This document shows positions 60,912 through 64,000 of a DNA stretch of 64,000 bases, piece after piece (positions within the stretch are counted from its first letter, which is position 1; the number at the start of each line of letters is the position of its first letter). Location: NCBI RefSeq assembly GCF_003119195.2, contig NZ_CP022254.1, positions 603,501 to 667,500 on the forward strand. The letters are read 5' to 3'. The position numbers and the translations under genes were made by a program. The DNA is from Azospirillum baldaniorum. GTDB lineage: Bacteria > Pseudomonadota > Alphaproteobacteria > Azospirillales > Azospirillaceae. Under the pieces are notes generated by a model. It had not been told where the DNA came from. It worked only from the letters and a program-made list of their open reading frames with translations, and ran no database searches.

Positions 60912-63197
60912 TTGAACGACACGCCCCGCCGCTCCGGCAGCTTTCCCGACAAGGACACGGTCCTCTCCTTCATCCGCTCCAGCACGACGCCGGTCGGCAA
61001 GCGCGAGATCGCGCGCGCCTTCAAGCTGTCGGGCAGCGACGACCGCGAAAGACTGAAGGAGCTTCTCAAGGATCTGGAGGCCAACGGCGCCGTGGAACGT
61101 GGGCGCAACAAGCGCGTCGCCCCGCCGCAGTCGCTGCCGGAAGTCGCCGTGCTGGAAGTGACCGGCGTCGATCCGGACGGTGAGGTCACCGCCCGCCCGG
61201 TCACCTGGACGGGCGAGGGAAATCCGCCGCGCATCTTCATGATGCCGGAGAGGAAGGGCCACCCCGCCCTGGGGACGGGCGACCGGGTGCTGGCGAAGTT
61301 GAGCCGCGTCAACGACCGGCTCTACGAGGCGCGCACCATCCGGCGGCTGGACGGCACGGTGGGGCGCGTTCTCGGCGTCTATTACCCCGCGGCGGACGGC
61401 GGGCGCATCGTCCCCACCGACAAGCGCAACAAGACCGAACTGCTGGTCTTGCCGGCCAACCGCAACGACGCCGAGCCGGGCGAGCTGGTGCTGGCCGATC
61501 TGCTGCCCGCGGCCCGGATGGGCTTGCCGCAGGCCCGCGTCGCGGAACGGCTGGGCCACACGGCGGAGCCGCGCGCGGTCAGCCTGATCGCCGTCCACAC
61601 CCACGGGCTGCCCACCGACTTTCCGCCCGCCGCCCTGCGCGAGGCGTCGCACGCCGCGGTGCCCGCCCTGACCGGGCGCACCGACCTGCGCGACCTGCCC
61701 CTGGTGACCATTGACGGCGCCGACGCCCGCGATTTCGACGACGCGGTGTGGGCCGAGCCGGACCCCGACCCGGCGAACGAAGGCGGTTGGCACATGGTGG
61801 TCGCCATCGCCGACGTGGCCTTCTACGTGCGTCCCAATTCTGCGCTGGACCGGACGGCCTTCGAGCGCGGCAACTCCGTCTATTTCCCCGACCGCGTCGT
61901 GCCGATGCTGCCGGAGGCGCTGTCCAACGACCTCTGCTCGCTGCGCCCGCAGGAGGACCGCGCCTGCGTCGCGGCGCATCTGTGGATCGACCGCCACGGC
62001 GCGCTGCTGCGGCACCGCTTCGTGCGCGGTCTGATGCGCTCCGCCGCGCGCCTGACCTACGAGCAGGTGCAGGCGGCCCGCGACGGGGCGCCGGACGAGG
62101 CGACGGAGCCGCTCATGGAGACGGTCATCGCCCCGCTCTACGGCGCCTATGCCAGGTTGTGGGCGGCCCGGCAGCGGCGCGGAACGCTGGAGCTGGACCT
62201 GCCGGAACGCCGCGTCCGGCTGGACGAGCGCGGGCGGGTGGCGGAGATCGCGCCGCGCGAGCGCCTCGACAGCCACCGGCTGATCGAGGAATTCATGATC
62301 TGCGCCAACGTCGCGGCGGCGGACAGCCTGGAGCGGGCGGGCATGCCCGGCCTGTTCCGCGTGCACGACCAGCCGTCGCTCGACAAGCAGGAGACGCTGC
62401 GCGAGTTCCTGACCGGCATCGGCTACTCGTTGCCGCGGGTGGCGCGGCTGACCCCGGCGCATTTCACCGCGATCCTCGACCGCGCCGCCGGAACGGCGGA
62501 CTCGCAACTGGTCAGCGAGGTCATCCTGCGCAGCCAGTCGCAGGCGGAATACAGCCCGGAGAACATCGGCCATTTCGGCCTGTCGCTCGACCGCTACGCC
62601 CATTTCACCTCGCCGATCCGCCGCTACGCCGACCTGATCGTCCATCGGGCGCTGATCCGCGCGCATGGGCTGGGGCCGGGCGGGCTGGATGACGCGGCCA
62701 TGGCCGGGCTGACCGACATCGGCGAACACATCTCGATGACCGAACGCCGCGCCGCCACGGCCGAGCGCGACGCCATCGACCGCTTCACCGCCGCCTTCCT
62801 GGCCGACCGCGTGGGTGCCCTGTTCACCGGGCGGATTTCCGGGGTCACCCGCTTCGGCCTGTTCATCCGGCTGGACGAGAACGGCGCCGACGGGCTGATC
62901 CCCGCCAGCACCCTGCCCGACGACCAGTACGAGCATGACGAGCGCGCCCACGCCCTGGTCGGGCAGCGTACGGGCCGCAGCTACCGGCTGGGCGCCGCGG
63001 TGAAGGTGGTGCTGATGGAAGCCGACCCGCTGACCGGCAGCACCCTGTTCGCCCTGCCCCGCGCCGAAGGGGATGCCGCCGGGAACTTTGCTGGCGGCAC
63101 CGATCATCCGTTGCAATCCGGCCACCCGGATCGCCCCCCGGGAAAAGCCCGTTTCGCGGGACGCGCAACCCAAAAGCAACGGAAGCGTGGCCGCTGA
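60912..63197 (+). CDS. rnr: Ribonuclease R
   Basis: 3'-5' exoribonuclease that degrades structured RNA. Start uncertain: a TTG at 60912 gives MNDTPRRSGSFPDKDTVLSF (761 residues), which fits the alphaproteobacterial N-terminus; a TTG at 60825 would add 29 unlikely residues. Domains: N-terminal winged helix (about 18-75), cold-shock domains, catalytic RNB domain with LVTIDGADARDFDDAVWAEP (Mg2+-binding Asp) and FTSPIRRYADLIVHRALIR, S1 domain (GRISGVTRFGLFIRLDENGA) and a basic C-terminal tail (THDHP... to TQKQRKRGR). The usual downstream neighbour in this group is a CtpA-like protease, as here. Confidence 0.93.
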   Translation: MNDTPRRSGSFPDKDTVLSFIRSSTTPVGKREIARAFKLSGSDDRERLKELLKDLEANGAVERGRNKRVAPPQSLPEVAVLEVTGVDPDGEVTARPVTWTGEGNPPRIFMMPERKGHPALGTGDRVLAKLSRVNDRLYEARTIRRLDGTVGRVLGVYYPAADGGRIVPTDKRNKTELLVLPANRNDAEPGELVLADLLPAARMGLPQARVAERLGHTAEPRAVSLIAVHTHGLPTDFPPAALREASHAAVPALTGRTDLRDLPLVTIDGADARDFDDAVWAEPDPDPANEGGWHMVVAIADVAFYVRPNSALDRTAFERGNSVYFPDRVVPMLPEALSNDLCSLRPQEDRACVAAHLWIDRHGALLRHRFVRGLMRSAARLTYEQVQAARDGAPDEATEPLMETVIAPLYGAYARLWAARQRRGTLELDLPERRVRLDERGRVAEIAPRERLDSHRLIEEFMICANVAAADSLERAGMPGLFRVHDQPSLDKQETLREFLTGIGYSLPRVARLTPAHFTAILDRAAGTADSQLVSEVILRSQSQAEYSPENIGHFGLSLDRYAHFTSPIRRYADLIVHRALIRAHGLGPGGLDDAAMAGLTDIGEHISMTERRAATAERDAIDRFTAAFLADRVGALFTGRISGVTRFGLFIRLDENGADGLIPASTLPDDQYEHDERAHALVGQRTGRSYRLGAAVKVVLMEADPLTGSTLFALPRAEGDAAGNFAGGTDHPLQSGHPDRPPGKARFAGRATQKQRKRGR

Positions 63198-63349
63198 GTC
63201 ACAGTGATGGACATTCCACGACAAAGAGTCTTGCCCCCGTCTTTTGTCCCGCCAGCCCTCATTTCTGAAGTGCTATTCCTTATCCGTTCGAATCCGGCGG
63301 GCAACCGTCCGGGTCCGCCTGTGGGAAAGGAGGCCGCGTACGGCGCGCC

Positions 63350-64000
63350 ATGGGCATACGGAAACGAGGATTTTCACCGCGAGGGCGTCTGTCGGTCCCA
63401 CTCGCGGCTGCCATGTTCGCCGTTGGCCTCGGAAGCCTCGGCGGAACGCTGCCCCGTCCGGTCGCCGCCGCGACCGAGCCCGCCTTCATCAGCGAGCAGG
63501 TCTTCGCCGTCGCGTACGGCAAGATCGCCGAAGTCTATCTTCAACAGGTCGATTTCGGTCGGCTTGGCCTGGACGGGCTGAAGGGTCTCGCGACCATCGA
63601 TCCGACCGCCCGCGCCGAGCGCCAGGGCAGCACCGTCCGCCTGTACGTCTCCGGGAGCCTGATCGGGGAATACGCCGCCCCGTCGCTGTCCGACGCCGCC
63701 GGCTGGGCCGCCCTGACCACCAAGGCGGTGGAACGTGCCCGCCTCTACTCCCCCACCCTCTATCAGGCGGTGCCGGAGCGGGTTTATCAGGTGATCCTCG
63801 ATTCCGTGATGACGGACCTGGACGGCTACTCCCGCTACACCGGCACCCAGCGCGCCACCAGCGAGCGCGCCCAACGTGAGGGCTATGGCGGGATCGGCCT
63901 GTCGCTGGAGACGGCGAACGGGCGCACGCTGATCCGCAACGTGCTGCCGCGCAGCCCGGCCGACCGCGCCGGCATCCGCAGCGGCGACCAGCTTCTGGCC
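63350..64000 (+). CDS. S41-family (CtpA-like) carboxy-terminal protease, 5' part
   Basis: 217 codons open to the window edge, no stop. The ATG at 63350 gives MGIRKRGFSPRGRLSVPLAA, a signal or Tat-like leader (two basic residues before a hydrophobic stretch), then an N-terminal helical domain (FISEQVFAVAYGKIAEVYLQ). VILDSVMTDLDGYSRYTGTQ and GYGGIGLSLETANGRTLIRN followed by RSPADRAGIRSGDQLLA start the PDZ domain. The catalytic Ser/Lys region is beyond the window. The reading frame is clear although no stop is seen. Expected in the periplasm. Confidence 0.85.
   Translation, partial: MGIRKRGFSPRGRLSVPLAAAMFAVGLGSLGGTLPRPVAAATEPAFISEQVFAVAYGKIAEVYLQQVDFGRLGLDGLKGLATIDPTARAERQGSTVRLYVSGSLIGEYAAPSLSDAAGWAALTTKAVERARLYSPTLYQAVPERVYQVILDSVMTDLDGYSRYTGTQRATSERAQREGYGGIGLSLETANGRTLIRNVLPRSPADRAGIRSGDQLLA

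Overview
The window reads as chromosomal DNA from a GC-rich alphaproteobacterium, most likely an Azospirillum-like member of the Rhodospirillales. That is inference from strongly G/C-ending codons, two TRAP transporters, the ppx-rlmE-guaB and rsmB/guaA neighbourhoods and the general protein style. No base composition or database comparison was computed. Coding density is high, and the exceptions are several AT-rich intergenic stretches at accessory loci.

Layout. 1-7.0 kb: the start of a membrane-anchored protein leaving the window, a degenerate receiver/winged-helix regulator, an acidic repeat protein with an HTH, dprA and topA. 7.1-10.3 kb: two small uncharacterised genes, an FAH-family hydrolase of the 2,4-diketo-3-deoxy-sugar-acid type and an exported alpha/alpha-barrel protein. 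10.5-14.7 kb: a TRAP transporter (dctQ-dctM-dctP) divergent from a HexR-like SIS-domain regulator, with two matching palindromes between them. 15-22 kb: dusA, DUF3429, an exported glutathione peroxidase, an MFS carrier and a large MscS-family channel. 22-25.9 kb: a cluster of unrecognised small genes and a membrane protein combining a DnaJ-type cysteine-rich zinc domain with a peptidoglycan-binding-like segment, then tRNA-Leu(GAG).

26.1-37.7 kb is an accessory metabolic region: an HSL-type esterase, a flavoprotein, a D-2-hydroxyacid dehydrogenase with an apparent one-base frame break, an Ldh/ComC-family dehydrogenase, a threonine-synthase-family enzyme, and a taurine/sulfonate-type ABC importer with two paralogous binding proteins, a TauD-type dioxygenase and a 65-residue membrane protein. 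Similar AT-rich palindromes lie upstream of three of its units. It looks like uptake and oxidation of an organosulfonate or similar small acid. The substrate is not determined.

37.9-52.1 kb carries a split purine/RNA-modification neighbourhood (guaA, rsmB-type methyltransferase, guaB, rlmE, ppx, all on the minus strand) interrupted by a GNAT enzyme, a NUP-family nucleoside protein, a pair of paralogous unknown proteins in AT-rich surroundings, mltA and a TrmH-family methyltransferase. tRNA-Gln(CTG) ends this block and is followed by about 0.75 kb with no convincing gene.

52.8-60.7 kb is a sugar-acid catabolic operon: GntR/FadR regulator, LgoD-like zinc dehydrogenase, a complete TRAP transporter, altronate dehydratase (uxaA) and tagaturonate reductase (uxaB). 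No uronate isomerase gene is present, so L-galactonate is the best-fitting entry substrate. rnr and the start of an S41/PDZ protease close the window. Four intergenic palindromic repeats in two subfamilies are scattered through the sequence.
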